Source of the DNA: Amyloporia xantha
Taxonomy: Eukaryota; Basidiomycota; Agaricomycetes; Polyporales; Adustoporiaceae
Length of the DNA stretch: 64,000 nt
Assembly (NCBI GenBank): GCA_036971615.1
Contig: JAYKKR010000011.1
Span: 186,001-250,000, forward strand
Direction: 5' to 3'
The notes under the pieces were generated by a model, which saw nothing but the letters and a program-made list of their open reading frames with translations, made no database searches and had not been told where the DNA came from. Shown in pieces: positions 34,781 to 48,231 of this stretch. Each line of letters opens with the position of its first letter. Positions within the stretch are counted from its first letter, which is position 1. The position numbers and the translations under genes were made by a program.

Positions 34781-35499
34781 GATGATGGCCAATTCCTCAG
34801 TATGTACAATGTGACAAGTATGCTTTTCCAAATGATAAAGATCCGTTGTGTCAACTGATGTGAACATGATGTCAAGTTGCAATGCATGGTACCACTTAGG
34901 ATGTGTCGGGATGACCATCGGAGATTGGCGGCTTGTATCAGACTCTCCCTTCACATGCCCTATCTGTGATATCCTACAGTATGTTATTCACTCCATTTCA
35001 CCTAATCAGGCTTTCATGTCAAATAAATTGAATAGATCTGAGCGTACGTGGATTATATAATCAATCATTGAGTCAGCACTAGAGCCATTGACTATATTTT
35101 GACCACAGGAGAAGCGATGGATGAAGTCCATATCTGCTATGTAAACTGTGCTCGACCTGATTGTTTCCACCCGAGACAGTTCAATGAGTGGTTCTTTGAG
35201 CGGTTTGTGGGACGGAGACCACGTCACAGACGCCATCACAGGGATGCCAACAGTGTTGAGTTCTTGTACCTGGTCAAATGGGATGGGTATGTTCTATTTT
35301 AATGGTATCAATTCTGCATGTTTGATAACAGAGCTCTAGATTTCCTATTGGGGATGCCACATGGACACCCTTGTCATGTTTGGGAGATTGTAGTTGTTAT
35401 ATAACTGAGTTTGAAGTGGCTGCTGAGCTTGAAGGGAAAAGCCTAAGTGATCTTCATGATGTTGTATTACTGAATGAAGCAGCAGTCATTCAGTGGTAG
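34781..35499 (+). CDS. PHD finger-chromodomain protein
   Basis: Two chromatin-reader modules in order. The second half of a PHD finger reads CNAWYHLGCVGMTIGDWRL and FTCPICDI (34878-34975), followed by donor GTATGT. After an intron ending in CCACAG at about 35108 the next exon gives DEVHICYVN, RRPRHRRHHRDANSVEFLYL and VKWDG, then a 53-base intron (35287-35339) and FPIGDATWTPLSCLGDC...ITEFEVAAELEGKSLSDL, ending in TAG at 35497-35499. YLVKWDGF and ATWTP are the signature of a chromodomain. PHD fingers and chromodomains bind methylated histone tails. The first pair of PHD cysteines, the start codon and the phase of the first intron are not resolved, so it may be a 5'-truncated copy. Confidence 0.7.
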
Positions 35500-36645
35500 T
35501 TTTTATGTTAACTACTGGAAAAATCAAGATGTGATTATGTTTAAGACCTTTGAAAACATTTAAGACAAATTTAATAAAAGAGTTCAGCTTGAACATGTGT
35601 TGAATTGTTTCATAAAGTTCTTAATTTTCCATGATTGTGCTCCGAACATTGTGGCTCAGAGGTCAAATATTCATAATTGGTCCATAGAATATTCAGCGCT
35701 CTAAAAAAGGGTATTTCTATTTATCACAATCTACACCATTTTCAGACATGACATAGCCTCCCAAAATTTAACCATGCCGAAGCATGTCTGAAGTGTATTC
35801 TGCTCAAAACATTAAAATAAGGAAAAGGGATTGTTATTGGCCAATAATATTTTGAGGCTCAAAGAGATTAGAATTCAATCTCACAATTTTTGAAACCTTG
35901 GGGAGCATAGTAGTGATAGGTTATTTTGACTATCTTTCAATTGTTTTTCAATATCCCAATACACTGGGTGTGTAGCTCGTTTCAGTGCTTGCAAAATCAA
36001 GAAACATTCTTTTACCTTGTTTTTCTCTTATGTCAATAGTCATCAGCAAATTCAAACATTTGTATTATTTATTTATTTATTTCTTCTTATATAGACTTGA
36101 TGTCTTGTGTAAGGAAGAAAAGAAGATTTATAAGGTGGGCATGTCTTGCCCCAATGCGATTGACACTTTCGAAGCCTTGGTTTCCTTTTCTGGAAAAACA
36201 AGACACAAAAGTATTTTGCTGATGTACGTGATACAAAACATGAGCGAAACATGGAAATATAATGATTCCATGAATAAATTAAGAAAGGTTTCATTTTTTT
36301 CTATGAGACTTGAAAGGTGTAGACAACAATGATTTTGCCCCGAGTCAGGGGAATTATTCATGATTTGCTCAGGTATCAAACGGGCTATGCACCCCGTGGC
36401 TTGGAATATTGAAAGCCATGTCCAGTGAGGATTGTCCCATCCAAGTAAATGACATTCTTGGTAGTCGAGACAGATTCATGATCCACGCATCCCTCCCAAA
36501 CCAGCACTGAGCAAAACAATATCATTCCTTTTCTCAATTCGCCTGCTATTGACCAACATTCCAACTGCCAGTTTGGCTAAACTTGAAGCTCTGCATGGTG
36601 CACGGTACAGAACAATTGCTTGTCACAAAATAAGATCTCTTTGCC
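35500..36645. other. AT-rich intergenic; TTTA microsatellite
   Basis: Noticeably AT-rich compared with the rest of the window. A TTAT/TTTA tract lies at about 36062-36085. No gene motif seen. Confidence 0.5.
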
Positions 36646-37581
36646 TTATCGCCCATCTACAACGCGCTTCGATCTCCTCCGGGAACCCACTTTCGGGTAT
36701 TGGCACAAACTCTCACTATCGACACATTGCCTTGCGAAAGCCATTAGCATCATCCATCTGCATCCGCAAATCTATGACATACTACGTACCAGCACTTCCC
36801 ATTCTTGTCGCCGGGTACAATTGCCTGACACGACGTATGGCGCTGCCTACAGCGGAAGCAAGCCAGTTTCGGTGGCTCCCGTCCAAGATTCATATTCCCG
36901 TCTTCCGGAATCCACTGGGAAACCGCTACAGGCCCAGGTATCACCGACGCTGCCACTAGAATCTGCCGTAGTCTTCATGTCGGGAATATATATGCATGTA
37001 AAGTACCATTATCAGCCAGGGGTCGTTGACGGCGTTACAGAACATACCGGAGAGTGCGTGGTTCTTCCCATTCCGGAGAATCACATCCTGAACCACCTTG
37101 ACTGGATGTACACTCCGAGGAAACGGACTTTGTATCGTGTGAGCACGAGTGCTCCAGGGAATCGTGACGTCTCATGGGACTATATGGTTCCGGCGACGGG
37201 TACTTCAAAGCATTTGAAAGAGTATAGCTGCGATGATTTGTGTACACCGCAGCCGTGATCAAGTCTTCGGCTCCTGACGGGTACGACGACACTTCGGGGA
37301 GTATTTCATCCGTCGATACAGGTATATGGTACTGAGGTGTTATGGATGTCAAAAACTATGAGGACTGAATAATGAGTCTTAGAGAGATGCTGAACTGATA
37401 GACGTACCCAATTGAACGCATCCTCCGTTGTGTACACTCTGAAATTGTTCGATCCATTGACAAGGAGAGAGTATCGCGGTGTATGCTGCATTGTTCCAAG
37501 ATTGTGGTGAAGGGAAACCGATTGCTGGTATTCCTGTGAGGCCACGGGATCAGGACGACCTTCAATCATAGTATCGTCCAT
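36646..37581 (-). CDS. Zn2Cys6 transcription factor
   Basis: Start Met at 37581 (MDDTMIEGRPDP). The first intron GTACGT...CATAG is followed by the linker SYTLSNALKYPSPEPYSP and GCDSPEWEEPRTLR (to about 37050), typical of a Polyporales factor family. After a second intron comes REPPKLACFRCRQRHTSC and VPGDKNGKCW. A 59-base intron (36731-36789, GTACGT to CGCAAG) joins to QCVDSESLCQYP, so the six cysteines have spacing C-x2-C-x6-C-x11-C-x2-C-x6-C. The end is basic (SRRRSKRVV) with stop at 36646-36648. The zinc cluster lies at the C-terminus, as in that family. The phase of the second intron is not fully clear. DNA targets unknown. Confidence 0.78.
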
Positions 37582-40500
37582 AGCACTCCTTTCACTTGAC
37601 CCTGTTCCGCGACAATAACGGCCCGTTTCAAATTGAGATCCAATTCACTTGCACTATCAATTAGAATCCGACGTATCAACGCGCAACAGCAATACTAGGA
37701 AGTCTTGGATGCGACTCACCTTCTAAGACTTATGGAAAGTGACAGGGACGTGCTGAGATGAACCGCACGGATTTGAGCCACGTATGGCTGCCTACGTCCG
37801 ACACGTGAGGTTAAGACTTTTCTGGGAAAGGCGAAAGCCTGGGAATTATATTTGTCTCCATGCTACAAAGAACGAGCAATTGAATTAGCAAGTCCATTTG
37901 TAACATTCGTCAGTCCTGAGGCGAGGTCCATCATACTAATCTTTTCGTTTTAAACATTCTTTTCCCGGGCGCGCCCGACAGAAATGTAGGTGACAATTAT
38001 CGCATAATCTCGGCCATGTTACTGACATGCTCAGGAACGCCCAATATTCTCACTGGTAACGATGTTGTGACAATCAGACAGGATTTGCTTGTATTCTTGA
38101 CGACGGGAGCATTCTGTCAATCGTAGTCGAGGATGTTGTCTAGACATCCCTAAGTGGGCGTCGAAATAGAATTCGTGACGGATGTATTTAAAATGAGCTG
38201 ATCATTCAACTCACCAGTCAGGCTGATGCCGAAGATTATTCCTGACTGTAGTCGTGCACTTGCAGCAAAGTCACGGAGCCGGTGAATGGGTACATCTAAT
38301 GGCTTGTTACACTTCGCGAAAGAAGGCAGCCTGGAACGACTCTAGAGAAGGCAAACGCTCATCTGCCGTGATGCCGACATGGTAACCCTGATTTAAGGTT
38401 GAATGTCCGCCTCAAACGCAAATGATCGGTTTCATCAAAATGTGACAACTCGATCAGGGATTTTCACAGGCGCATAATCTCCCTTTCTGTCAGGGGAGTA
38501 TGTTCCAGAATACTGAACTACACAACCCAGGGACCGCTGGCCGATGTATGTCGGCCATGGTTTCTGTATACAGATGACTATCGTATGCAGGGCGGAGACT
38601 CTGATTGAGTTCAGGAACGTTGCAGGAATCTTGACTGTATTAACTTTCCATCGGCTTGTGAGTGATTTGAATGTTCCCGGCACCATTGCAGCGACCTTTG
38701 AGATAACAATAATTTAATAAGCTTCAGATAATTTCATGCCGTTCAAGTGCATCATGGCAAGTCTCTCTCCTAGCCAAACCGTGTGGCACGCCCTGCCTAA
38801 AGTCCGGCGCAGGAAGCAAGTGTGCGAACACGCGTGGGGTATGCCATAATCTATCTGGTTATGTCAGCCTAGTGCGCCGCGGAAATTGGCCCTCTTCCCT
38901 GAATTCTATATCAGGGCCGATATTTGGCCTACGCTAGATAACGCGAGGCACTTTCGTGCATGCTTGTGATTCACGATGCAAAGCAATGGTTTAAATCCAT
39001 CGGAAGCCAAATCCTCAATCATGCTTTGGCATCGACTGTTATTGAAAAACTGACGCAGAACAGGCATGGATTTCTCTTTGGCGATGCTGCTACACACGAC
39101 TAAATCTGCTCCAGTCGTTAGATCAAAAGAAACGGGTTTAGGAGGGTTAGACCTCCATGCGACTCTAATTTTGTCAAGTGGTGAGCTAGTATGCTAGTTG
39201 CATATCGAAATAGAATGACGATAGCACACTACACGTTCCTCACTTCTGAAACTCAGGGAATTCGCCCTGAGTCAACCGGGCGGTTAAAAGAACATCTAGG
39301 CAGCGAGCGCGCATAACAGGTTCGCGTCGCTCATTCTAGGCAGTTGTCGCGAGGGGCCATGATACGTCTATACTATCATGATGTTGCGGGATTATTCTGA
39401 CAGAAATTCCCGACCATCTAGAGTAAGGCATATCCAAGAAAAGAGGTTCACCACTCACAGCATGGCCGTGTATATCCTTTGGACATTTACTGTTATCTCA
39501 TGTGAAAATTTGTCGGAAACCGGGATACATTTGGACATGTTGCGGCATGGCCAGCGGCAATTTTTGCTGCGGCATGCTTCCCCCTCAACAATATCTTGTA
39601 TTTGGCAGTCTGACGATCCGAGTCTCCATGTCGAACCTCCGCATTCAACACAGATCCTCTAGACGTCCAAGGAAGTTATGCTCGCCTATGCTCGCCGACA
39701 CTATCCAAGAAGAATCGTCCTTGATTCGCTGGACCCAATGCGCCATACCCGTTGTGACGATTCTAGTCAAGCGACAAATCGTCAGCGAATTCTGTTGGAA
39801 GCTAGAGCCCGGTAGCTTGTGGTTTCCAGACCGAGATGGCAAACCTTCACTGCTCGAATCATACCTTCACTGCTCGAATCATACCTTCACTGCTCGAATC
39901 TTGTCTTCATTTCGTCCTTGTGCAAGAGTAACTGTTCTCGCACGTCGTTACGAAGGCACAACGACTAGTCAAAATAGAAACAACGACACAACAATAACGG
40001 CGCATCGATGTTCGGGTAGAGTCTAGTCATCTGGGGACAGGTAGGGTATGAAGTCATTCGCTCTGGACATAAGGATAGAGGGCAGGTGAGTACTCACGCA
40101 CGAATGGGTACGGCCGATGTGTTGTGTCTGCGTCTTAAGGCAGCTGTCGTCTTTCCCGCCTTACCTGCAATATGTCTGTGACAAGCCGAGTTGAGGACAG
40201 CTATTCCGAGAACCAAGTCTATATGACGTGGAAACATGTAACACAAGCTTTCTGCGCGTTGGCTTCTGCGTTGACTTCAAGCGCATGACTTGCTCGTTTA
40301 ACAATTTCTGGATGACCCCGACCTACTCTAGACGATATTTCGTATGCTTATTCTCTCCCTGCTCCCCTAGACCGATGGTGTCGTCATCACCGGCATATTG
40401 CATGATTTACCCGTCCGGTAACAAGCGCTGTTCGCGATGCTTGCCACCATTGTACAGGCACACCCCCATCCGTGACCGATTCTTGTCGGCGGATTCTAGG

Positions 40501-40773
40501 TGCAGAGATCATTCGTAGTTATCAAATCTTATAATGCCACCCTCTTAGCCTTTTCTGTAGCCAACGAGTCGCGCTGTTACCAATATGCGACCACTGGTTC
40601 GGCTCTATGCATGCATTTTTACACACCACTTGGCTTATACAAGAGGGTCAATAGTGCTGCGTTCGTACGAAGACGGCAGAAGAAGGTGAATCACTTTAAA
40701 GTCCCATCCGTGTCACCATGACTATCCTTTCTCCATTCAGAATGTCACAAATGTATTGGGGCATATTTCGTCC
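37582..40773. other. No gene seen; 20-bp triplicate
   Basis: Contains a perfect 20-base tandem triplicate at 39843-39902 (unit ACCTTCACTGCTCGAATCAT, last two bases changed in the third). Other frames, including 39502-40026, are without recognisable motifs. Confidence 0.45.
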
Positions 40774-41913
40774 TCATAACAACCCCATTCGTCGAGCGTG
40801 TACAGTACGATAGACAAATCCGATGCCTGGAGTTGTCTTTATCGCGTCCAACACCTTTGCATATGAGTGCGCTCCGTCAACTGCATCAGTGAGCCGTTTC
40901 TCGATCATCCAGAATTGTAAGAACACAACAAGGGTTTGCAGGGCTGTCTGAAAAGACTCCTGTTTCCTCAACACCCGGTTCCCATCCAGGAGTCGAGAGT
41001 AAATATTGTTGCGTTCCTATTACTGCGAAGTATTGATTCGTCCGGAGCGCACCAGCCATATGTTCGCCTCCGAATGAGACTCTCAGGTCTCACAAGGCAC
41101 GCCTGGCTGCGCTGAAGATAGGATAGGTATTAGATGCGTGAATGGCCGCTTCAACACCATTTCGCATAACCAGAGACAGTCCCCATTCCTCAGATATATA
41201 TAACCCACCAGGCCGCAGCGCTTGAACGACCTCTTTGAGAAGACGTGGCCAATCCGTAATATGCTATGGAACTGTGAACACGCAAGAATACAGCAGCGGT
41301 AGCTCGTAATCCACCGCGAGTGCGATGTCTCTAGAGTGGACAAAGTCGACAGTCGAGTTCTGGTAATGTAAGCGGCTACAAACGTCTTGCATGAGAAATT
41401 GAACATTTGCTAAAGGATGCCGTGTCTGTATAGGTACTTAGAACAGATGACTATGAGTGTCTGTTCCAGAAACGCTCACTGAAATGCATACCAATATCGA
41501 GTCTGTCGAATCTAGCACCCGGAAACGGGGACGCCACATCCACAACCCTGTTCCCGAAGTTATTCCTGAGCATCTATGCGTTCCGATGACAGAAATATAC
41601 ATACCAAGCTCCGGTGCCAGTACCTAAATCCACCACTCGTCGTCGTATTCCAGGAATGAAACCCAAGTGTTCCCGCTCTCACTTGCTGCCCGTGGCCATT
41701 CACTGGTAAGGGATACGGCAATTCGTGACAAAAATAAAATAAGCGACCCCCTCTTTCGTCAATAAAGCTTGCAAAGTCTTCAGCTTCTGATATCTCAACA
41801 AATTGACGAGACGTGTCTATCTTGTCTAGCTCATTGTCCCTGTCTTCCCTCTGTACAACAAACACATGACCATTTTCTCCGGAGCAGATGGTAAAATCGA
41901 ATACAGGCGCCAT
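40774..41913 (-). pseudogene. SAM-dependent methyltransferase with nonsense codon
   Basis: A class I methyltransferase of the LaeA-like kind. From Met 41913 (MAPVFDFTI): FVEISEAEDFASFIDERGGR, LPYPLPVNGHGQQ, motif I as VVDLGTGTGAW near 41615, intron GTATGT...GCTCAG, NFGNRVVDVASPFPGARFD, NVQFLMQDVCSRL, VDFVHSRDIALAV, ITDWPRLLKEVVQALRPGGL, ISEEWG and, after frame changes, the C-terminus AIKTTPGIGFVYRTVHARR with stop at 40774. Two kinds of damage: an in-frame TAG at 41264-41266, where relatives carry Trp before HI(S/T)DWPRL, and frame changes past about 41100. The SAM-binding glycines are intact. Confidence 0.78.
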
Positions 41914-44640
41914 AATGAAGAGAGGAAGTCCCCGAGGAAAATGTGAAAGGGCGCCTCTGGCGCAGTGTTCGAAGGAATTCTTGGAAAGTGCCTTCGCGAT
42001 AAGAAGGCGGGGCAACTCGCTACTCGCCCCAATTCTCAAATGGTGCTGGCATCGCCATGATGCATGCTTCCTTGAATGGAAGACTCCCAATTAGTGCGCT
42101 CCCCTTCAGGTGGCGCAAATAGGAGGGGAGGCCGAACCCAAAATTGGACGACAAATTACACCTCGTGCCACCGGGGACAACGTCAATGTGCATCGCAATT
42201 CCCACATTCAAATTTTTTCTCTAGAAGAATGGAGTGTCTAAAACTGACAAGAATGGACTTACCATTTATGATCCCTAGCCAGGCCGCATCTATCGGAGCG
42301 GCGGAAGTAGACAAAAGGTGGCTCTCCTTCGAGGGCGCCACGGCTTCTGTCGTTATGAACATTTCTATCGCGTTCTAGTATCATTTTGTGAGCCTAGCGC
42401 GTTACCGTCAGGAACCTGGCGGGACATCTGACGCACCAAGGATATGAGTCACCGTTGGCATACTTAGACAAACCACGACGTCCCTATACTCAATTGACAA
42501 TGTTGAAGCATAGTAAGTCCTCAACCAAATTCGCGGCCCCTGGAATCTCAGATTGTGACAGATGGGATCTCCGGTATGTGAGGGAACTTGCCAAACATAG
42601 AACAGATAGCGACGATGATTCCTGGCATGAGAAAAGTAGGCATTCGAATTGATTCCCACGGAAGTATGCGTTAAAGGATCCGCGTACAACTGGATCATGT
42701 CAGACGGATCGTTGATTCGCAAGAACTGGGAATGGATGAGTCTTCTATCGACGGACTGGAAAATGCCCAGCGTTCAACTCAATCCCAGGCCTTGAGAAGC
42801 ATCTCTTGTCCGCAAGGCATTTGTCCCGCGATGTCTCGGTACAGTCATCCGTCCTATCGGACAATCCGTTGGCCGCGCCAACCGGTGTTCTTCACAATCT
42901 GAGGAGCGAGGCCTGGTAATATTACGATCACTCAGGGTTCTCAGCGTCCCGCTGTTGAAGTTCGGCCAATCAGTCAGTTTTAACACATCTGTCACAGAAT
43001 GCTACGGAACGCCGAATGATCCAAGAAATCACGCATCCGCAGGATGGAATATACAAGGTCCGAGTTGCATAGAGTAAGAGTACCTGTTCGTCCAGGACAG
43101 TATGATTGAAACTCTCGGAGGGAGCACAATTAATAGTGAATACGCTTGCCAGAGCGCAGGTGCTAGTAGTGTCCTTTTCGGCAGCACCCGAAACAACATC
43201 GTGAGTCAGACGCCTGTATTTACCTCATTCTCCGAGTGATGCGCCAGACAGCTTGAATGGAGTCAAGCCTGGCGACGAGTACTCCAAGTAAGTGGCTGGA
43301 CTCTACTTACCGATTCCCTTTTACTTGTGCGTTTGAACAGGCTTGCGAGAGAGATGAAGACCCTGGATTCTATCTTCTCCAAATGCATAGTCTTCAATGA
43401 ACATTGCAGCCTTGGGAAGCCTGCCACGATGCTTCTCGTGATTTCTTTTATCAAATCTCCCCGTGTGACAAACCATAACATGTGAAACAGTGGAGTGAAG
43501 GTTCATGGCGATAGATGGACGTGCGGATTGGTTTTACGAATGGTGCGCAGACAAGGTCCCAGGTACTCTCTCGTTGCATATCTGTGTTCAAATTCCCAAA
43601 TAGTCTTTCCCCGAGCTGAAACGGGAACTCGCCGATCACCCGACAGAGACTATACTCGAACAGGTAACGCTCTCCTGCGATGAAAGCGCACGGACGCATT
43701 CACGACTTATGAAGCGGATGGTATACAGTTTTAGCATCGCCGCCCTGTTGACTACAATGGGTTTCAAGTCCTTTCTCGCATGTCTTTCGACAACCTCCCT
43801 TTCCTTTGAGGGGCCTGATCCAAGGGGAAAACAACCATCACCAAGTGGTTTGACCTCCGTGTCATTCACCGTTCGCTTCTCCCCCAGCTGGCTGATGGGA
43901 ACAATTGCTCGCTATTATTCTCATATCCGCGCTACAGAGGCGCACTCTATTCCTCAGGAAATCGGTTCTGATGAGGATTCAGACCGTGCCATATTGTCCA
44001 AGCGCACTACCTCTACGCTTCGTGCCAATGAACATCTCGCCGTGATGCTTTCGAAAACCCTTTGGAAGGTCAGCATCCGTTGCTAGTGGCTTCCGTGATG
44101 GAGGGAAATGACACTCACGTTATCACTGGCATGACATCCGAAAGCCCAATACGCAAGCGCACGTCTGTGACATCTTCTACTGCCGTAAATCTTTCTCATT
44201 CACGACGAGAAGGCATGTACGTCCGTCTTGATTTTGACATCATAATCGTCAAGCTGAGGATGAACCGTGAACCCAGCACTGTCGCAGGTGTGGTGGTGTA
44301 TTTTGCGATGATTGTACCTCCATGAGGACAGCCCTATTGGACACCGCGCGCCTTAATTTCATCTACCCCCCGCGACATACCTCAATTACCTCCTATGCTT
44401 CACAGACATCCCAAGTTCAGATGCTGAGAGTCTGTGCCTACTGTTGGGCTCAAATTCATGGTGCGAGGACACCCAGGTCTCGTGCTGAGTTTACTCGTAT
44501 ATGCAGCATGTATTCGTGCGGTGCGAGTTATGACAGAGAAAATGCTCCTCCTGTAGAGGACGTCGGCGATCGCATAAGGTACATTTCGCTGATGTTACAT
44601 CCTAGATATGTGATAGTCATGATCTATCTCCTCCAGAAGC
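41914..44640. other. No gene seen
   Basis: Many short frames on both strands, none recognised. KGKTTITKWFDLRVI near 43830 has protein-like composition without a family I can name. Confidence 0.4.
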
Positions 44641-44643
44641 TCT

Positions 44644-45015
44644 TTGTCGCTTGAGACCCGTGTTCGGGCACAGGGTGGGACGAGTCTCACACAAGATCTA
44701 TGTGAGGTCAACACGTACGGCAATGTTGGGAAACTTCCAAAGAAGAAGATCTCTTCGAAATGCGCATTTGAATACGTGCTTTGTCCCAGTTCTTCTGGTC
44801 TGGAAAGTTATCCGTTGCGTTTCTCCTGTCAAGAGCGTCAAGCAAAATGGTCGACCGGACTGACGTACGGCTACTGGGCGATGAAGCCTCGCTCCGCTGT
44901 AGTTCCAGCGCGCTTGCTTGGAAAGCAAGAACAGTATGAGATTGACTTGAATGAAGAAGAGGCGAAGCGGGCCAGAAGGGGCGCGAATCTCCCTGTCATT
45001 GACGGCGGTACGTCT
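44644..45015 (+). CDS. Possible exon, unknown protein
   Basis: A frame with a plausible donor (GGCG then GTACGT at about 45008). The end is charged: QEQYEIDLNEEEAKRARRG then ANLPVIDG. I do not recognise it. Composition and splice site favour a real exon, but nothing around it supports a full gene. Confidence 0.25.
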
Positions 45016-48000
45016 GAATCACCATAAGTCCTGATTTTTGTCCGATATGAGAATAAGTTACTGCTTTTACAGATATACACATGCGCGTTCCAACGCAATT
45101 ACGGCCGTCTTCACCGGGTGGACCTGTGATATTCTCTACATTTTGAAAGTTCATCTTTAGCTTCAGGTTAGCTTGTGTCGAATTGTAATCATTTCGCTCC
45201 TTAACTGTTACACTGTCCAGTAAATTTGTGATTATACTACCTGCGGGGAATATCAAAAAATAGCTGGCTATACGAATGACAGATAAGTGTTCGTCCACCA
45301 TCAGCTGCTATCCGCAGGAAGAGGTATCAGTGGCTGAATCATACGTATGTGCATACCACACATATGGAGCAATTGAAAGAGCAGACTCCTCGTAGCGTTA
45401 CAGAGCGCATAACGAGTCAATGACAACGTATTCTCCAACGGTAACTGTCTTGAAGCCAATTCAAGATGATAGCCACGTCTAACACCACTAATGCTAAGTA
45501 TGTTTTCTACATACCGCTACTCTGACGAGAGAATGTAGAATGGAAATATTCGTCATAATTTGGGTTTTACGGCCCGGGGTGAAGCTGTCGCACTGGCGAG
45601 CCCGAGGTGGTGCGACTGGCGCTGCAGATCGAAGGCGGCACAGTGGAAGATGGTTGTTATAAACAGCAGCTAGGACAACCAGTGCAGGATAATCGAGAAC
45701 TTGGGTTCGATGCAATGTGGCAGATGCGAAAGACGCTAAGAGACTCATGCCTATGAGTGCAAGGTTGCGAACTCGTTATGAAGGGAGATCGGGGTCAGTT
45801 CGAACCACGCTCAGCGGACTAGGATAGAAGAAAAGAGCAGATAACATGGGTTCATACGGGCAATATATCACGTAGCGCTGCTCAGTTCAATCTCTATGAG
45901 AGCTCCGAATTGATTCAACGTCAAGCATCTAGAAGACCAGTGCTCCAGGTAATAGCAAATCAACGATCTCATACAAAGGCCGCGCGACTTACATACCAGA
46001 CGCAAGACTCCGTCGTTCACGGTTTGACTTGACCCAAGACTAGTCAAGTGTATTTGATCGCAATCAGATGTTTCAGGGAGACGTGGAGGTTCTTCAAAGA
46101 ATCATGATGAGATTTGGTGATGCCGTGGAGTGGAGTAAAGTACATCTGCGAATGACGCTTTTAAGATACATCAGAACTACGACTTGACACCAACACGGGC
46201 TATGGGCGTAAGCACTCCTATTCCGCCTACCCCAGCTGCCTATTAACAGCCGTCCGCTTACCCTCCCTGATCTGGTCTTCTCGCTTTCCACTTTGAAAGT
46301 CAAGTTTCTGAAGCAGATTCAAGCTACTTGGATCCTGACTCAAATTTCATTGTCCGCAGTTTATAGACCTTTTGGCATAATGCGCTATGAGACTCACCAA
46401 TCCGCCGCCTAGCGTGGTTAATATGATCCTGTTTCAAGTGAGACCGTACAGATGTCATTCGAGCACACACGACCAAGGGAAACGGCAGGAAGCTGCAGGC
46501 AAACAGTGTCGGGCGCGGTATTAAACATCGTGAGGTCAACAGTAGTCGACCTGCCACTCGTTGTTTTCTAATCATCTAGCTACTGTATCTCATCAACTTT
46601 GAAGATGAATAATCAAAATCTGACGACTAACTCACTTGTAGTTTACTTCTAAACAGGCAAGACTCTTGCGGCAGCAGAAGCGCTGGCGGATGACGGTCTC
46701 GGAGGCGTACAGCGCACGTGGCATGTAGCGCTAATTTACGCGCCTACTTCTACAGTAAGTACCCGTCAAGGAGAATGTCCATCCTAGCTTCATCAAATTG
46801 ACTCGCTGCGCAAATATGCTGTTGCATTTTTATTCAATACCTCCGAAGAGCTTGTTCTCTAGCTTCTACTCCCCCTTCTTCGCAAGAGCCACCAGGATCT
46901 TGCACTGGTCCTGCTCAAAGACATTCGTGATGCAGGTACGCAGTCTACATGCGAGGATTAGACCCCAATGCGAGACCGACATTTTGATTGGCGTCATGCC
47001 AGAGTTGATGCCCCTAGAATTTCTGAAGCTTACGTCTGCTTGCTCCTGTTTGGTAAGAGGAAGGACAGAAACATGCTCGTCTTTTAGCGCCTGTTGATGC
47101 GAGCCTGAGGTAAGTCTCGCTGGTAAAAGTTCGTGGACATTAGCGATTGGTATGTCTAATTCGGATCTCGTACTTTGTGGAAGAATGGGAGTTGTTTTCA
47201 TAGCGATGCATGCTATGCACACAAGAAGACGAAGCTGTGTTCACAGCAAGTTTGATCGTGAAAACCCTTGTACCTCAACCATCTGCATCATTTCCTGGTA
47301 TCACTTCCTTCATTTAGCTATAATAATGTGAAGGCTTTGGTGATTGTTAATCACACGGCGCGTTTTGCGGGGTCTGTGCATAGCAAGCGCTCCAGCGTGG
47401 TAAACGTCGCTTTGACTGCCGTCGTCTCACGAAGACATAGGGATGCTTAGCTGCGTTTCAAATTGGAGCTGCTCTGAGTAGCTCCATTGCCTCGTTTGGG
47501 TAATATCGCATAATCTAGACCCTTTGACGGCTGTGTTATTTTCAGCGGCTCCTCCAGATGTCGCCGTCGGCCAGAAGAAGGGCACCTTTTGATCAGCACC
47601 CATACCCTCTTCCCTATCCACGGCGCTGATTCGAACTGTGTACGTGACGCTAGACAATGTGGAGATACTTTGACATCTTTGGTTGATATAGGGCTCCCTG
47701 GTGCGGAATTCAGCCACTCATTACGTCGATTCTGGCTTACTTGATGTAATCAAAACGTTCTGTATCACCTGCTTTGCAATCATTATTACAGCTGAGTAGC
47801 ATGATTCATTGCAATATTGCAGCCGTCGGATCGTTCGGGTCGGCCTATCGACTGTATCCGGTGCTTAGCCGGCAGAATGCTCCATTACGTACAATACCGC
47901 CTGGCATGTGCATTCCTGAGTGCTCGAAAGCATGGCTACCGCTCATCCGTGGTCTTTTTAGCACACTTTCACAGCGAACTCGAATATCTCTTGATTTGCG

Positions 48001-48231
48001 TAGCTGTTCACAATGTCTGTCTTCAACGGTCATGAGTTTGGTAAACAGAATTGGTCTGCGACCTCCTTTTGGCACGTATACAAAATGGCCCAAGAAAGAT
48101 CAAGGCTGTTCTCCTGCACTGAGATGCAGTTAGCTCCGGACATTCAGAGCCACCCCGAGTCGCTTTGTCGCAAAAGGTACACGCCGCTTGCACTTGATCA
48201 GACTATTTGATTGTCGTAGTGCTTACTGGCA
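45016..48231. other. No gene seen
   Basis: No recognisable motif, repeat or RNA gene on either strand. Confidence 0.4.
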
